A stretch of 64,000 bases of DNA from Bog-375 sp049587755 (GCA_049587755.1 JBAVEN010000026.1:1-64000), one strand, 5' to 3'. Positions 18,806 to 27,679 are shown, numbered from the stretch's first letter. Numbers and translations: made by a program. The notes: generated from the sequence alone by a model not told the origin.

Positions 18806-18824
18806 ACCTGATCGTAAGCGCCGT

Positions 18825-19136
18825 TCACGCCAGGGCGATGCGGCAAACGCCATAGATGGCGAATGCCGCCACGCTGAAGGTCCACAGGCGCGGCCGCCAC
18901 GGGGCATTCCAAAAGAGAGAGAACAGCAGGACGAAGCCGAGCGGGCTGAGGGCATTGAAGTGAATCGCCTGGCCCCAGTGTCCCTTGGCGAGCGCGCACA
19001 GGCCGCGCGTGAGCCCGCACAGCGGGCACGGTCTCCCGGTGAGCCAATAGAAAGGGCAAGCGCGAAACGTGGGCTCCGCCGGTGGCGAGGCCCAGCACAA
19101 AAGCGCGAGCAGGAGTCCCGCGCCAAGCAGCCGCAT
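18825..19136 (-). CDS. DUF2752 small membrane protein
   Basis: Protein of 103 residues with three hydrophobic helices. It carries the DUF2752 signature CPFYWLTGRPCPLCGLTRG, a cysteine-rich motif between helices 1 and 2. The role of the family is not established. It begins 22 bases after the stop of the zinc-ribbon membrane protein upstream, so the two form an operon. DUF2752 is often found next to such DUF4870/GPDPase-like membrane proteins. Confidence 0.85.
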   Translation of the reverse strand: MRLLGAGLLLALLCWASPPAEPTFRACPFYWLTGRPCPLCGLTRGLCALAKGHWGQAIHFNALSPLGFVLLFSLFWNAPWRPRLWTFSVAAFAIYGVCRIALA

Positions 19137-19158
19137 GGCGGAAGAGGCGCCCAGCCTG

Positions 19159-19857
19159 CTAAAGCGTGTCGATGGTTCGCTGTTCGAAGCCGACAATTTC
19201 TTTGTACGCCACGGTAATGGCCGCAATCGTCAATGGCACCGTCAACAGCAGCCCGACGACGCAGCACAGCAGGCCCAGCAGGTTCACCAGGGCCGCTAGG
19301 ATCAGGAACATAGTGAAGCCGAAATAGTCTTGCTTCACGACGGCGTGGCTGGCCTGCATGGCCGGCCAAAAATCCATCCGCTTATCCATGATGAACAGGT
19401 AAGTGAACTTGAGTGACGCCGCCACCACCAGCCCAGGGATGATACAGAAAATCGTCCCAATGAACGTGAACACGCCGATGAGCAAAGTCGCCACCAACGT
19501 TGGAATGAAATAATTGAAGCCCTTGAACAAATCGCCGAAATCGGCGCGGCGGCCCTTCATCTTCTTCATGGTGTAGATGTGGAAGCCGGTGATGAGGGCC
19601 CCTTGAATAAACGGCACGCCGTTGAGCAGGAAGAAAATCAGTGCGGCCAGGGCGTAGGTGCCCATGTCCGCCTTCACCAGATCCCAGCCCGCTCCAATCC
19701 AGTGGCCGGCGGCGACTTGCACGGCCGTGGGAGGCGTCCATGCCGGGGGTGGCGGCGCAGCGCCGGAAGCGACAGGAGCCTCCGCGAACGATCGGCCGCA
19801 ATTTGGACAGAACTGCTGGTCCGGGCGCACTTGAGTACCGCAGCGATCACAAAACAT
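19159..19857 (-). CDS. Zinc-ribbon membrane protein
   Basis: Protein of 232 residues. An N-terminal zinc ribbon (CDRCGTQVRPDQQFCPNCG, about 3-21) is joined by a proline-rich linker to a membrane domain of five or six helices (about 55-225). It has the pattern of a glycerophosphodiester-phosphodiesterase membrane domain or a related DUF975-like family. There is no enzymatic motif. The start MFCDRCG is chosen so the zinc ribbon is at the N-terminus; an in-frame start nine codons upstream exists. It is in an operon with the DUF2752 gene. Confidence 0.78.
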   Translation of the reverse strand: MFCDRCGTQVRPDQQFCPNCGRSFAEAPVASGAAPPPPAWTPPTAVQVAAGHWIGAGWDLVKADMGTYALAALIFFLLNGVPFIQGALITGFHIYTMKKMKGRRADFGDLFKGFNYFIPTLVATLLIGVFTFIGTIFCIIPGLVVAASLKFTYLFIMDKRMDFWPAMQASHAVVKQDYFGFTMFLILAALVNLLGLLCCVVGLLLTVPLTIAAITVAYKEIVGFEQRTIDTL

Positions 19858-19954
19858 GAATGTGCTCCGTAGTAAAGGATACACGATACGGGGGACTGGC
19901 AGCCCGCGTAGGCGAAATGGATTGTCGGTGGTCCGGCCCCTACAACACCGGCCT

Positions 19955-21559
19955 CTACGGGCGCACGCGGCGCTGGTGAGTGGAGGGGATCTTCATGTCT
20001 TCGCGGTACTTGGCGACGGTGCGGCGGGTGACGTCGATGCCTTCGGCCTGCAGCATGGCGGTGATCTGCTCGTCGGTGAGCGGCTTGGTCTTATCCTCAG
20101 CCTCGATCATCTTTTTGACCTTGCGCTTGAGCAGTAGCAACGGCGTGCCGCTGCCGGACGGGCCCTGCACGGCCTCGGAGAAGAAATAGCGCAGCTCGAA
20201 AACGCCCTGCGGGGTGTGCACGTACTTGCTGGCCACGGCGCGGCTGACGGTGGAGGGATGGACGCCGACTTCTTCAGCCACTTCTTTGATCATCATCGGC
20301 TTGAGGTAGTCGAGGCCGCGATCCAGGAATTCGGTCTGACGGCGCACGATGGCCTGGCAGACCTTGAGGATGGTCTGCTTGCGCTGCTCGATGTTCTTCA
20401 TCAACTGAATGGCGGAGGTGTAGCGCTCGCGGACATAATCGCGCACTTCCTTGGTGGCACCCTGGTCGCGGTCGAGCATGCGGCGGTACTGGGCGTTCAA
20501 GCGAAGCTGCGGCACGTCCTCGTCGTTCATCTGGATGATGTAGTCGTCGCCGTCCTTGATGAAGGTGACGTCCGGCTCGACCACGCGCGCGCCGGCTCCG
20601 GAATAGCGCAAACCCGGCCGTGGATTGAGGTGATGGATCATGTCGACGGCGGTCTGGATGTGTTCGAGCGGCCGTCCCAGCAGGCGCGCCATCTCCTTGT
20701 ACTGCCGGGTTTCGAGCAAGTGCATGTGGTTGGAGACGATCTGCCAGGCGACGCCGCCTTTGCCGTTGACGCTTTCAATCTGCAACAGCATGCACTCGCG
20801 CAAATCGCGCGCGCCGACGCCGGCCGGATCGAGCGACTGCACGGCGGCGAGGGCCGCTTCCACAGTTGCGGCCTGATGCTCGCCCAGGGGGGCGATTTCA
20901 TCGAGCGACGCCGAAAGATAACCATCTTCGTTGAGGTTGCCGATGATGGCTTCGGCCGCGTCGCGCACTGCATCCGGAATGACGACCACGGCCAACTGCG
21001 AGCGCAGATAGTCGCCAAGGGTGACGGGAGCGGAGAGGAAGGTTTCGAAGGAGGGCTTTTCGACCGGTTCGGCGGCCGGGCTCTTGTAACCGGGATCGAG
21101 GTAGTCGTCGAAGAAGGTGCCGAAGTCGATCTCGTTGAAAGGATCGGTCGCAGCCGGCTCGACGGGTGGATCGCCGGCAGTGACGGCTTCGGGCTCGGCG
21201 GTGGCGACGACGGCGGTTTCCTCGGGATCGGGGAAGAGGTTGCCGTTGATGGCGACGTTGGCTGGACCGCCATCGACGGTCGCGGTCTGGTTGCCGGGCG
21301 TAGCATCGAGGATCTGCCTGTCGGCCGGGTCGGCCGTCGCCTCGGCCTCAAGCAGCGGCAACAATTCCTCGGGCGTGATCTCCTCGCCGGCCTCTTCGGT
21401 GGCCTCTTCAAGCACCGGGTTCTTGACGATCTCCTGGGTGATCATCTCCTTCAGTTCCAGCCGGTTAAGCTGAAGAACCGTGACCATCTGAACGAGGCCC
21501 GGGGTGAGGATCTGCTTCTGCGATACCTTTAATTGCAGTCTTGGCGACAGGAAGCTCAT
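19955..21559 (-). CDS. rpoN: RNA polymerase sigma-54 factor RpoN
   Basis: Sigma-54 of 534 residues. The Q/L-rich region I is at 1-50 (QLKVSQKQILTPGLVQMVTVLQLNRLEL). An acidic, low-complexity region II is at about 60-150, longer than usual. The core-binding region (about 170-350), the helix-turn-helix and the RpoN box RRTVAKYRE (512-520) follow. It serves the NtrX-like activator at 7024-8370. The start codon follows a TATCAT hexamer by 9 nt (21569-21574) with no Shine-Dalgarno sequence, so the transcript is probably nearly leaderless. Confidence 0.97.
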   Translation of the reverse strand: MSFLSPRLQLKVSQKQILTPGLVQMVTVLQLNRLELKEMITQEIVKNPVLEEATEEAGEEITPEELLPLLEAEATADPADRQILDATPGNQTATVDGGPANVAINGNLFPDPEETAVVATAEPEAVTAGDPPVEPAATDPFNEIDFGTFFDDYLDPGYKSPAAEPVEKPSFETFLSAPVTLGDYLRSQLAVVVIPDAVRDAAEAIIGNLNEDGYLSASLDEIAPLGEHQAATVEAALAAVQSLDPAGVGARDLRECMLLQIESVNGKGGVAWQIVSNHMHLLETRQYKEMARLLGRPLEHIQTAVDMIHHLNPRPGLRYSGAGARVVEPDVTFIKDGDDYIIQMNDEDVPQLRLNAQYRRMLDRDQGATKEVRDYVRERYTSAIQLMKNIEQRKQTILKVCQAIVRRQTEFLDRGLDYLKPMMIKEVAEEVGVHPSTVSRAVASKYVHTPQGVFELRYFFSEAVQGPSGSGTPLLLLKRKVKKMIEAEDKTKPLTDEQITAMLQAEGIDVTRRTVAKYREDMKIPSTHQRRVRP

Positions 21560-21568
21560 CCGATACCC

Positions 21569-21574
21569 ATGATA
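21569..21574 (-). promoter_or_regulatory. Candidate -10 of rpoN (TATCAT, 9 nt from ATG)
   Basis: TATCAT on the minus strand lies 9 nt before the rpoN ATG, which implies a very short or absent 5' leader. No clear -35 was found. Confidence 0.4.
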
Positions 21575-21654
21575 TCACCGGAACAATGCCGGCCCGCGCG
21601 CGGCACCGCCAAAATCAGGCGCCATGCCGCGCGCGAAACGGAACCGGCGGCCGT

Positions 21655-24600
21655 CTATTTCACGGCGATGCTGAGACGGAAGAGCGAGCTCGGGTTGGCG
21701 TTGCCGACGCCATCGTACTGAATGCCGATAGGCACCTGCGCAGAAGGCTCAGTGGCCATGGGTACGTAGACGTTGATTTGCCAGAGGCCGGCGTAATCCG
21801 GCGCCAGCCCGGAATAGGTGACCCACTGACCATTGGTCGGGTCGCCGCCCAGAAGCGGCCCGCAGTCGTCAACGAAACAGGTCCCGATGGCGACGCGCGG
21901 CGTTTGCGGCGTTTCGGAGAGCGGCGAAATGCCGGCGGCGGCGCCATCGGCAGGCGCATTGTTCACCGCTCCCTGGCCGGTGCAGAAGATCTGGATGACG
22001 CTTCCGCGCGCAGCCGGATTGGTGGCGCTGTTCACCGAGTTGTCCTGGTTGAGCACGGCCGCCTGATAATACTTGCCAGTCGCGAGACATCCACCGGAGG
22101 CGCCGCAGAAGATGGCTGGCGAGACCTGGGCCATGGGTACGGAGGCAGCGCCCAGAACCTGGCCGGTGGAGACCTGGACGATTTCTACATCGGCGGCGCC
22201 GGTGACAGGGGCAGCCTGGGGCACGAAGAAATTGACCTGTCCGGGCGACACAAAATACAGCGGCGCCGGGGCCCCATTAAAAAGCACCTCCTCATCGGCG
22301 AGCATGGTCGGCATCGGATAACCGGTCAGCGCCGGAAACGGCGGCGCCGTGGGCATCGAGCTGGTCGCAAACTGCGTCTGGGAAGCGATCGGATACAAAC
22401 TGGCGACGACGCCCGGCGCCAGCGGCTGGCCGGCATAACTAGCTTGGGCGTTCTCGCCCGCCAGGCCCTGGTAGTAAACGGCGACGCGGCTGTACACGTC
22501 GGCCACGAACAGATCTCCGTATTGATCCTGGGCCAGTGCCAGTGCGGCGCCGGCCACCTGCACGGAGCCTGTGGCCGCGGGATTCAGTTCCAGAGTGTCG
22601 TACTTGGGAAAGCGGGTGGCGGTGCTGCCGGTGCCGACCCAGATCTCGCCGGTAGACTGGTTAACGAAAATGGCTTGCGGATGGCCCAGGTTGGGCACAC
22701 TAAGGATGGCATCAGCGGAAGCGAACGGCGTCAGCGGGTTGTTGGGATCGCCGAAAATCTGCACCCGGCCGTTGCCATAATCGGTGACATAGACCTGGCC
22801 GTTGCTATCGGTGGAGATATGGTGCGGCGAATTGAGCTGGTTGCTGGCCGAACCCGCGGCAACCGTGACGAAATCCGGCTGGCCGAACACCTTACTGGCA
22901 GGTTTGCCATTGTCCGCACCGGCGATGAAGGTGGTCTGGCCGCTCGAAAAGGGAATATAGAGCACGCGGTTGTCGGCAAGATCGGAAACCACCAGGCCGT
23001 TAGTGCCGCTAAATGCGAGGCCGTAAGGCAAAGCCATGTGGGTCGCGCTGGGATCGGTGATGGGCTCGCCGGTGAGGCTGGTCTGGCCCAGCACCAGGTC
23101 GGCGGATTCGAGCACTTGCGTCTTCGGCCAGGCGGCAAAGGGCGCCGGGAAACGGACCACGCGGCCGTTATAGGTATCGGCTACGTATAGGTTGCCGTTG
23201 GAATCGGTGAGCACGCCGCGCGGGAAGCAAAGGCCGGAAGCGGTGGTCTGGGTGGGATCGCCGGACGGATAGTTGCAGAGCGCGGTATTGAAGTCCGGCT
23301 CGCCGATGACGATATCGGCGTGCTGGCCCTGTGGCACTCCACTCGACTGCAGCTTACGGGCATCGTAAAAGCCGAGGACACGATGGTTATACGGATCGGC
23401 CGCATAGAGATGAGGCACGGGGCCGGTGGTATCGAGCGCAACTGCAGCATCCGCATTCTGGCCGTTATAAAACTGGAATTCGCGCCCTTCGATGAGGTTG
23501 GGCGAATTCATGGTCATCGTATCTTGTCCGAGCACGCGCGAAGCGTTGCCGAAGGGCACAGTGCCGGACTGGTTCGGCATCACCACCACGCGATTGTTGC
23601 CGGTGTCCACCACGAACAATTCGCTGGTGGATGACAGGAACGCCGCGGTGATCGGGGCCGAGAATACCGCCGCGCTGGCGGGCGGCGTAAGCACGGTGAG
23701 AGTAGTGTTGCCGTTGGCGCCGAAAGTCTGGAACGATCCTTTCTGGCCGAGCACGCCGGTCGCCTGCGGGGAAACATAGGTGTTCGCGCTGGGCCAGGAA
23801 GAATACGGCGGAAACACCAGAATGCGGCTATCGTTGGTGTCGACTACGCCCACGCTGCCGTCGGCGAGGAAGAAGATGCCGCCCGGGTTGTTGAATTCGG
23901 TTTCGTCGTAAATCGCCAGTTGCTGCGCGGCGGTGAGGCTTTGGATCTGCGACGACTCAACGACGCCCATGATGCGCGCGGCAGCCTCCCCGTTGGTGAA
24001 CGCGGCAGTCCCGCTGGCGGACGTGGGAGTGAAGACCAGCACGCGGCTCAGAAACTGCGGGTAGTTCGGGTCGGCGTCGGACACGTACAGGTTCCCGGCC
24101 CCGTCGAAAGTCAACTGCGAAGGCACCGCGAACTGGTTGGCGATGAGTTGGCCACTGGCCGGGTTGAGCGCGGTCTGCACGCTGACGAAATCCAATTGTC
24201 CCAACTCGACCGCCGCCGTCAGCAGGCCGCCTCCAGTGGCGACATCGGCGGCATTGAATTCCAGCACGCGGCGGTTGCCGGGATCGGTGACCCACATGTT
24301 TCCAGCGCTATCGAAAGCGATACAGGCGAGAAACACGGTGGAGCTGTTGGGTGCAAAAGACAGGCCTTGGGCGGTGGGAGCGCCACTTGGGTAGTTCGCT
24401 GTTTTGGATTTCAGCGACGGCTGGCCGACGTACAAATCCGGCGTGGGATACGATCCCGTTTGGGCGTACTGCGTGAAGGGCGCCTTATAGCGCAAGACGC
24501 GGTTGTTGCCGCTATCGGCGACGTAGAGGTCGCCCTTGTAAACCGCAAGGCCGGTGGGATCGCTCAAACCGGTGGTGAAGGTGGTGCCCGGACCGGATGG

Positions 24601-24933
24601 GGTGGTCGTGTACTGGTCCGGCTGCCCAATAACCAGGTCGGCCGCCTGCCCGTTGGTAAAACTGGTCGCGTTCTTCCATGCCAGGACGCGGTTGTTCAGG
24701 GTGTCGGCCACATACACCATGGGCGGCGAGGTGGACGGATCGAGAGCGATGCCATTGGGCCTCCAAAGCTCGCGGCCTTCCACGAGGTTGGGGTTGGAGG
24801 TTTTCGGGATTAGCAGAGGCTGTCCGATCTGACGCGACGGGCTCCCATTGAGGGTAACTGAGGTGGATTGTGCTTCGGCCGCCACGGCGGACGACAAGAG
24901 CACGATGGAAAAAACAAGGTACTTATGGTTCAT
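21655..24933 (-). CDS. Exported NHL-repeat protein with Solibacter-type C-terminal domain
   Basis: Protein of 1092 residues with a signal peptide ending AAEA. About 800 residues of NHL-type beta-propeller repeats follow, each with forms of 'P.G(I/L)...G.LYVAD..NNRV..(F/Y)' (for example VYVADTLNNRVL, LYVADSGNNRVL). The last 230 residues include PQAAPVTGAADVEIVQVSTGQ and TNPAARGSVIQIFCTGQGAVN, which match the TIGR03437 pattern named after Solibacter. The paired cysteines there probably form disulphides. It is a secreted or surface protein of unknown binding specificity and a good lineage marker. The ATG of MNHKYLV is chosen for the signal peptide. Confidence 0.88.
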   Translation of the reverse strand: MNHKYLVFSIVLLSSAVAAEAQSTSVTLNGSPSRQIGQPLLIPKTSNPNLVEGRELWRPNGIALDPSTSPPMVYVADTLNNRVLAWKNATSFTNGQAADLVIGQPDQYTTTPSGPGTTFTTGLSDPTGLAVYKGDLYVADSGNNRVLRYKAPFTQYAQTGSYPTPDLYVGQPSLKSKTANYPSGAPTAQGLSFAPNSSTVFLACIAFDSAGNMWVTDPGNRRVLEFNAADVATGGGLLTAAVELGQLDFVSVQTALNPASGQLIANQFAVPSQLTFDGAGNLYVSDADPNYPQFLSRVLVFTPTSASGTAAFTNGEAAARIMGVVESSQIQSLTAAQQLAIYDETEFNNPGGIFFLADGSVGVVDTNDSRILVFPPYSSWPSANTYVSPQATGVLGQKGSFQTFGANGNTTLTVLTPPASAAVFSAPITAAFLSSTSELFVVDTGNNRVVVMPNQSGTVPFGNASRVLGQDTMTMNSPNLIEGREFQFYNGQNADAAVALDTTGPVPHLYAADPYNHRVLGFYDARKLQSSGVPQGQHADIVIGEPDFNTALCNYPSGDPTQTTASGLCFPRGVLTDSNGNLYVADTYNGRVVRFPAPFAAWPKTQVLESADLVLGQTSLTGEPITDPSATHMALPYGLAFSGTNGLVVSDLADNRVLYIPFSSGQTTFIAGADNGKPASKVFGQPDFVTVAAGSASNQLNSPHHISTDSNGQVYVTDYGNGRVQIFGDPNNPLTPFASADAILSVPNLGHPQAIFVNQSTGEIWVGTGSTATRFPKYDTLELNPAATGSVQVAGAALALAQDQYGDLFVADVYSRVAVYYQGLAGENAQASYAGQPLAPGVVASLYPIASQTQFATSSMPTAPPFPALTGYPMPTMLADEEVLFNGAPAPLYFVSPGQVNFFVPQAAPVTGAADVEIVQVSTGQVLGAASVPMAQVSPAIFCGASGGCLATGKYYQAAVLNQDNSVNSATNPAARGSVIQIFCTGQGAVNNAPADGAAAGISPLSETPQTPRVAIGTCFVDDCGPLLGGDPTNGQWVTYSGLAPDYAGLWQINVYVPMATEPSAQVPIGIQYDGVGNANPSSLFRLSIAVK

Positions 24934-25161
24934 CGACTTTCCCGCGGGCGCGGACACGGAGGTGCGCTCCCTATGAGAATAGCAGACCGGCCCGCGGGGT
25001 TGAACCCGCCCGCAGCGCCGGCAAAGCCCCGCGCGCGGTCCGCTTCGTCATTCCAAGTGGACGGCCGATGGACTCGCAATCGCACCCGGCCGTGCGCCCT
25101 GGACTTGTAAACTCTTGGCCCTTAGCCGGTGGCGTTAGCTGCACTTGTGCGGCGCATGCCA

Positions 25162-25190
25162 TTGATCTCCGGGGCGGGCCGTGATAGGCT
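25162..25190 (+). promoter_or_regulatory. Promoter of the SAM-II-like riboswitch transcript
   Basis: TTGATC (25162-25167), a 17-base spacer and TAGGCT (25185-25190). The expected start at about 25197 is exactly where the aptamer stem begins. Confidence 0.6.
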
Positions 25191-25195
25191 AGAGG

Positions 25196-25265
25196 CGACG
25201 TGGAATGATTTAGGGCGTTTCGGCGTCCGGCTAATTGCAACCACGGAAAAAAATGCTAAAGGCGA
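25196..25265 (+). promoter_or_regulatory. Candidate SAM-II-class (metA-type) riboswitch aptamer
   Basis: S-adenosylmethionine-sensing pseudoknot candidate in a 5' leader. Stem P1 is CGTGG (25199-25203) with CCACG (25241-25245). Conserved-looking strings occur in SAM-II order: TGATTTA, then ATTGCAA just before the 3' side of P1, an A-rich linker, then GCTAAAGG (25255-25262). Loop 1 carries an extra 5-bp hairpin (GGGCG/CGTCC), and two bases separate P1 from TGATTTA; both differ from the short textbook form. An intrinsic terminator follows, so control is probably by transcription attenuation. SAM-V shares much of this consensus and is the main alternative. Confidence 0.72.
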
Positions 25266-25291
25266 TTCGGTCGGTTCGAAAACAACTTCGA

Positions 25292-25320
25292 CCCTGGCGC
25301 CCAAGGCTCCAGGGCTTTTT
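25292..25320 (+). terminator. Intrinsic terminator of the riboswitch leader
   Basis: Stem CCCTGG.GCC / GGC.CCAGGG (25292-25314, one mismatch, CAA loop) is followed by CTTTTTG. It lies between aptamer and start codon, as in an attenuation switch. Confidence 0.75.
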
Positions 25321-25365
25321 GTTGTCGGACGTCCCCATCGCCGGATGTGAAGGGAGAAGTTACCC

Positions 25366-25674
25366 ATGAGCGTCTGGCTGAATCCGGCATCGTCCGGTTC
25401 CCATCTATCCACCAGCCAAGGCGAGCTGCTGGCGGTGTCCATCCTGGTGGACCCGCGCCGTCTCGAAGCCCTGTTGGAAGCCTTGGCCCAGGTGTCGTTC
25501 CCCATCAACCCGCAGATCCATCACGGGGCCGAGACGGTAGTTGAGTTCCCTGCGTACCAGGACCGGGTCGGCGAGGTGGAGCGTGTGCTGGAGACCTGCG
25601 GCTTTGCCCCGCAAAGCTTGCGCGCCACACCCATGCTCGAGGAGATACACGCCGCCGCGGGGAGAGTGCAATAA
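25366..25674 (+). CDS. Small ACT-like protein controlled by the SAM-II-like switch
   Basis: Protein of 102 residues that I do not recognise. The predicted order is strand (LLAVSILVD), helix (PRRLEALLEALAQ), strand (VSFPINPQIHHG), strand (TVVEFPAY), helix (RVGEVERVLETCGF), strand (LRATPML). This is a beta-alpha-beta-beta-alpha-beta ferredoxin-like pattern, as in ACT or P-II-like ligand-binding domains. There is no signal or catalytic motif. A GGGAG ribosome binding site sits 10 bases before the ATG. The leader with promoter, aptamer and terminator belongs only to this gene, so SAM level should set its synthesis. It may be a small regulator of methionine/SAM or one-carbon metabolism. That is inference. 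Confidence 0.75.
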   Translation: MSVWLNPASSGSHLSTSQGELLAVSILVDPRRLEALLEALAQVSFPINPQIHHGAETVVEFPAYQDRVGEVERVLETCGFAPQSLRATPMLEEIHAAAGRVQ

Positions 25675-25700
25675 AGAAGGCGATCGACCTTACACCGCTT

Positions 25701-25720
25701 CCTGACGGTCGCGGCTCCGA
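25701..25720. repeat. Dispersed 20-bp repeat, copy 1
   Basis: CCTGACGG-CGCGGCTCCGA type element between converging genes. It matches 62545-62564 at 19 of 20 positions. Confidence 0.55.
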
Positions 25721-25733
25721 TAGCCCGTGGTTC

Positions 25734-26186
25734 CTACAGCCCGGCCAGCACCTCCGCGGCGTGCCCTTTGGCTTTCACCTTGGCATAGATCTTTTCGATC
25801 CTGCCATCCGGGCCGATCACGAAGGTGCTGCGCACTATCCCCATCACCTTCCTGCCGTACATGTTCTTCTCCTGCCACACGCCATACGCCTGGGCCGCCG
25901 CTTTTTCTTCATCGGCCAGCAGCGTGAACGGCAGATCGTACTTGCCCTTGAATTTGGCTTGCGCGGCCGGCTTATCGGGCGATACGCCCACCACGGCCGC
26001 GCCCTTCTTGGCGAACTTCCCGATGCCGTCGCGGAATTCACAGGCTTCGATGGTGCACCCCGGCGTATCGGCCCTGGGATAGAAATACAGCACCACGCGT
26101 TTGCCCTTGAGAGCGGAGAGCTTGAATTCCGCGCCGCTATCGGTGCGCAGTGCGATATCGGGAGCCTTGTCGCCAACCTGCAGCAT
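25734..26186 (-). CDS. bcp: Thioredoxin-dependent peroxiredoxin (BCP/PrxQ)
   Basis: Reduces peroxides using thioredoxin. The 150-residue protein has the thioredoxin-like fold, with the peroxidatic Cys44 in TPGCTIEACEF and the resolving Cys49 five residues later. This is the alpha-2/alpha-2 BCP/PrxQ arrangement. It begins 3 bases after the gatB stop, so the two are cotranscribed. Confidence 0.94.
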   Translation of the reverse strand: MLQVGDKAPDIALRTDSGAEFKLSALKGKRVVLYFYPRADTPGCTIEACEFRDGIGKFAKKGAAVVGVSPDKPAAQAKFKGKYDLPFTLLADEEKAAAQAYGVWQEKNMYGRKVMGIVRSTFVIGPDGRIEKIYAKVKAKGHAAEVLAGL

Positions 26187-26189
26187 GTG

Positions 26190-27668
26190 TCACCCCAGCT
26201 TCTGCTTCAACAACTCGGTCACCACCGCGACGCTAGCCTGCCCGCGAGTGGCTTTCATCACCTGGCCCACCAGGTAGTTCATCACCGTGGTCTTGCCGCC
26301 GCGATACTGCTCCACCTGTTTGGCGCTGGCATCGATCACATCGGCGATCACTTTTTCGAGCGCACCCGTATCGCTGATCTGCTTTAAGCCTTCCCGTTCG
26401 ATGATTGCCGCCGCGGGGTCGCCGGTCGAAAACATCTTGGCGAAGACTTCCTTGGCAAGCTTGCCGGACAGCTCACCCGCGCCGATCAGCTTGGCCAATG
26501 CACCCAGGTTCTCCGCGCTCACCGGCGATTCTTCGATCTCCTTGCCCTCGGCTTTGAGCGCGCCCATCAGGTCGCCCATCACCCAGTTGGCGGCGGTCTT
26601 GGGATCGCCGGAAACGCGCGCCACGGTTTCGTAGTATTCGCTCAAGGCGCGCGTCTGGGTGAGCACGCCGGCGTCGTATTCGCGCAGGCCATATCGGGAA
26701 ATGAAGCGCGCCCGGCGCCCGGCCGGCAGTTCCGGCATCGCGGCCTTGACTTCCGCCAGCCAGGCTTCCCCAATCCGCAGCGGCACCAGGTCGGGCTCGG
26801 GGAAATAGCGGTAATCGTGGGCGTGCTCCTTGCTGCGCATGCCGGCGGTTTCGCCCAGATCCGGATCGTAGAGGCGTGTTTCCTGCTGCACCGTGCCGCC
26901 GCCATCGAGCACTGCCACCTGGCGCGCGATCTCGTAGTCCAAAGCCTCCTTCAAAAAGCGGAACGAGTTGAGGTTCTTGATCTCCGCCTTGGTGCCCAGC
27001 TTCTCGGCGCCTCGCAGCCGCACAGATACGTTGGCATCGCAGCGCAGATGGCCCTTCTCCATGTCGCAGCTCGAGACGTCGATGAACTGAAGCGCCTGCT
27101 TGACCTCGGTCAGGTAAGCGTAAGCTTCCTCCGAGCTGCGCATATCCGGCTCGCTGACGATCTCGATCAACGGCGTGCCGCTGCGGTTCAGATCCACATA
27201 GGACGCCCGGCCCGAGTCCTTGAATCCTTCGTGAACGCTCTTGCCGGCGTCGTCCTCCATATGGACGCGCGTGACGCCGATGCGCTTGCGCTCGCCGCCC
27301 ACTTCGATATCGACGTAGCCGCCTTCGGCGAACGGCTCGTCGTATTGCGAGATCTGGTAGCCCTTGGGCAGGTCCGGGTAAAAGTAGTTCTTGCGCGCGA
27401 AACGCGAAACCGGGCGGATGCGGCAGTTCAGCGCCAGCGCGCCCTTGATCGCCAAGTCCACGGCTTGCCGGCTCAGCACCGGCAGCGCGCCCGGCAGCCC
27501 CAGGCACACCGGGCACACATTGGTGTTCGGCGGCTCGCCGAAGCTGGTCGGGCACCCGCAAAAAATCTTCGTCGCGGTGGCGAGTTGGACATGAACCTCC
27601 AGCCCAATCACCGCTTCATAGCGCGCAATCGCGCCCGCGGTCGCTAATTCGGCAGCGGAAGAAGGCAT
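26190..27668 (-). CDS. gatB: Aspartyl/glutamyl-tRNA amidotransferase subunit B
   Basis: Subunit of GatCAB, which converts Glu-tRNA(Gln) and/or Asp-tRNA(Asn) to the amide form. The 492-residue product has VIGLEVHVQL at about 20-29, the zinc cysteines CGCP and NVCPVCLGLPG, the kinase domain and the C-terminal YqeY-like tail (VGQVMKATRGQAS). Length is normal. The start is preceded 11 nt upstream by TATAAT (27680-27685), which suggests a very short leader. gatA and gatC are not in the window. Confidence 0.97.
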   Translation of the reverse strand: MPSSAAELATAGAIARYEAVIGLEVHVQLATATKIFCGCPTSFGEPPNTNVCPVCLGLPGALPVLSRQAVDLAIKGALALNCRIRPVSRFARKNYFYPDLPKGYQISQYDEPFAEGGYVDIEVGGERKRIGVTRVHMEDDAGKSVHEGFKDSGRASYVDLNRSGTPLIEIVSEPDMRSSEEAYAYLTEVKQALQFIDVSSCDMEKGHLRCDANVSVRLRGAEKLGTKAEIKNLNSFRFLKEALDYEIARQVAVLDGGGTVQQETRLYDPDLGETAGMRSKEHAHDYRYFPEPDLVPLRIGEAWLAEVKAAMPELPAGRRARFISRYGLREYDAGVLTQTRALSEYYETVARVSGDPKTAANWVMGDLMGALKAEGKEIEESPVSAENLGALAKLIGAGELSGKLAKEVFAKMFSTGDPAAAIIEREGLKQISDTGALEKVIADVIDASAKQVEQYRGGKTTVMNYLVGQVMKATRGQASVAVVTELLKQKLG

Positions 27669-27679
27669 GATTTCCTTAC

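Noticed and set aside
20216..21532. 438-codon plus-strand frame antisense to rpoN
   Set aside because: Antisense shadow; the minus strand encodes full sigma-54 with the RpoN box.
21541..23190. 549-codon plus-strand frame antisense to the NHL-repeat gene
   Set aside because: A by-product of the repeats and GC bias; the opposite strand has clear NHL motifs and a signal peptide.
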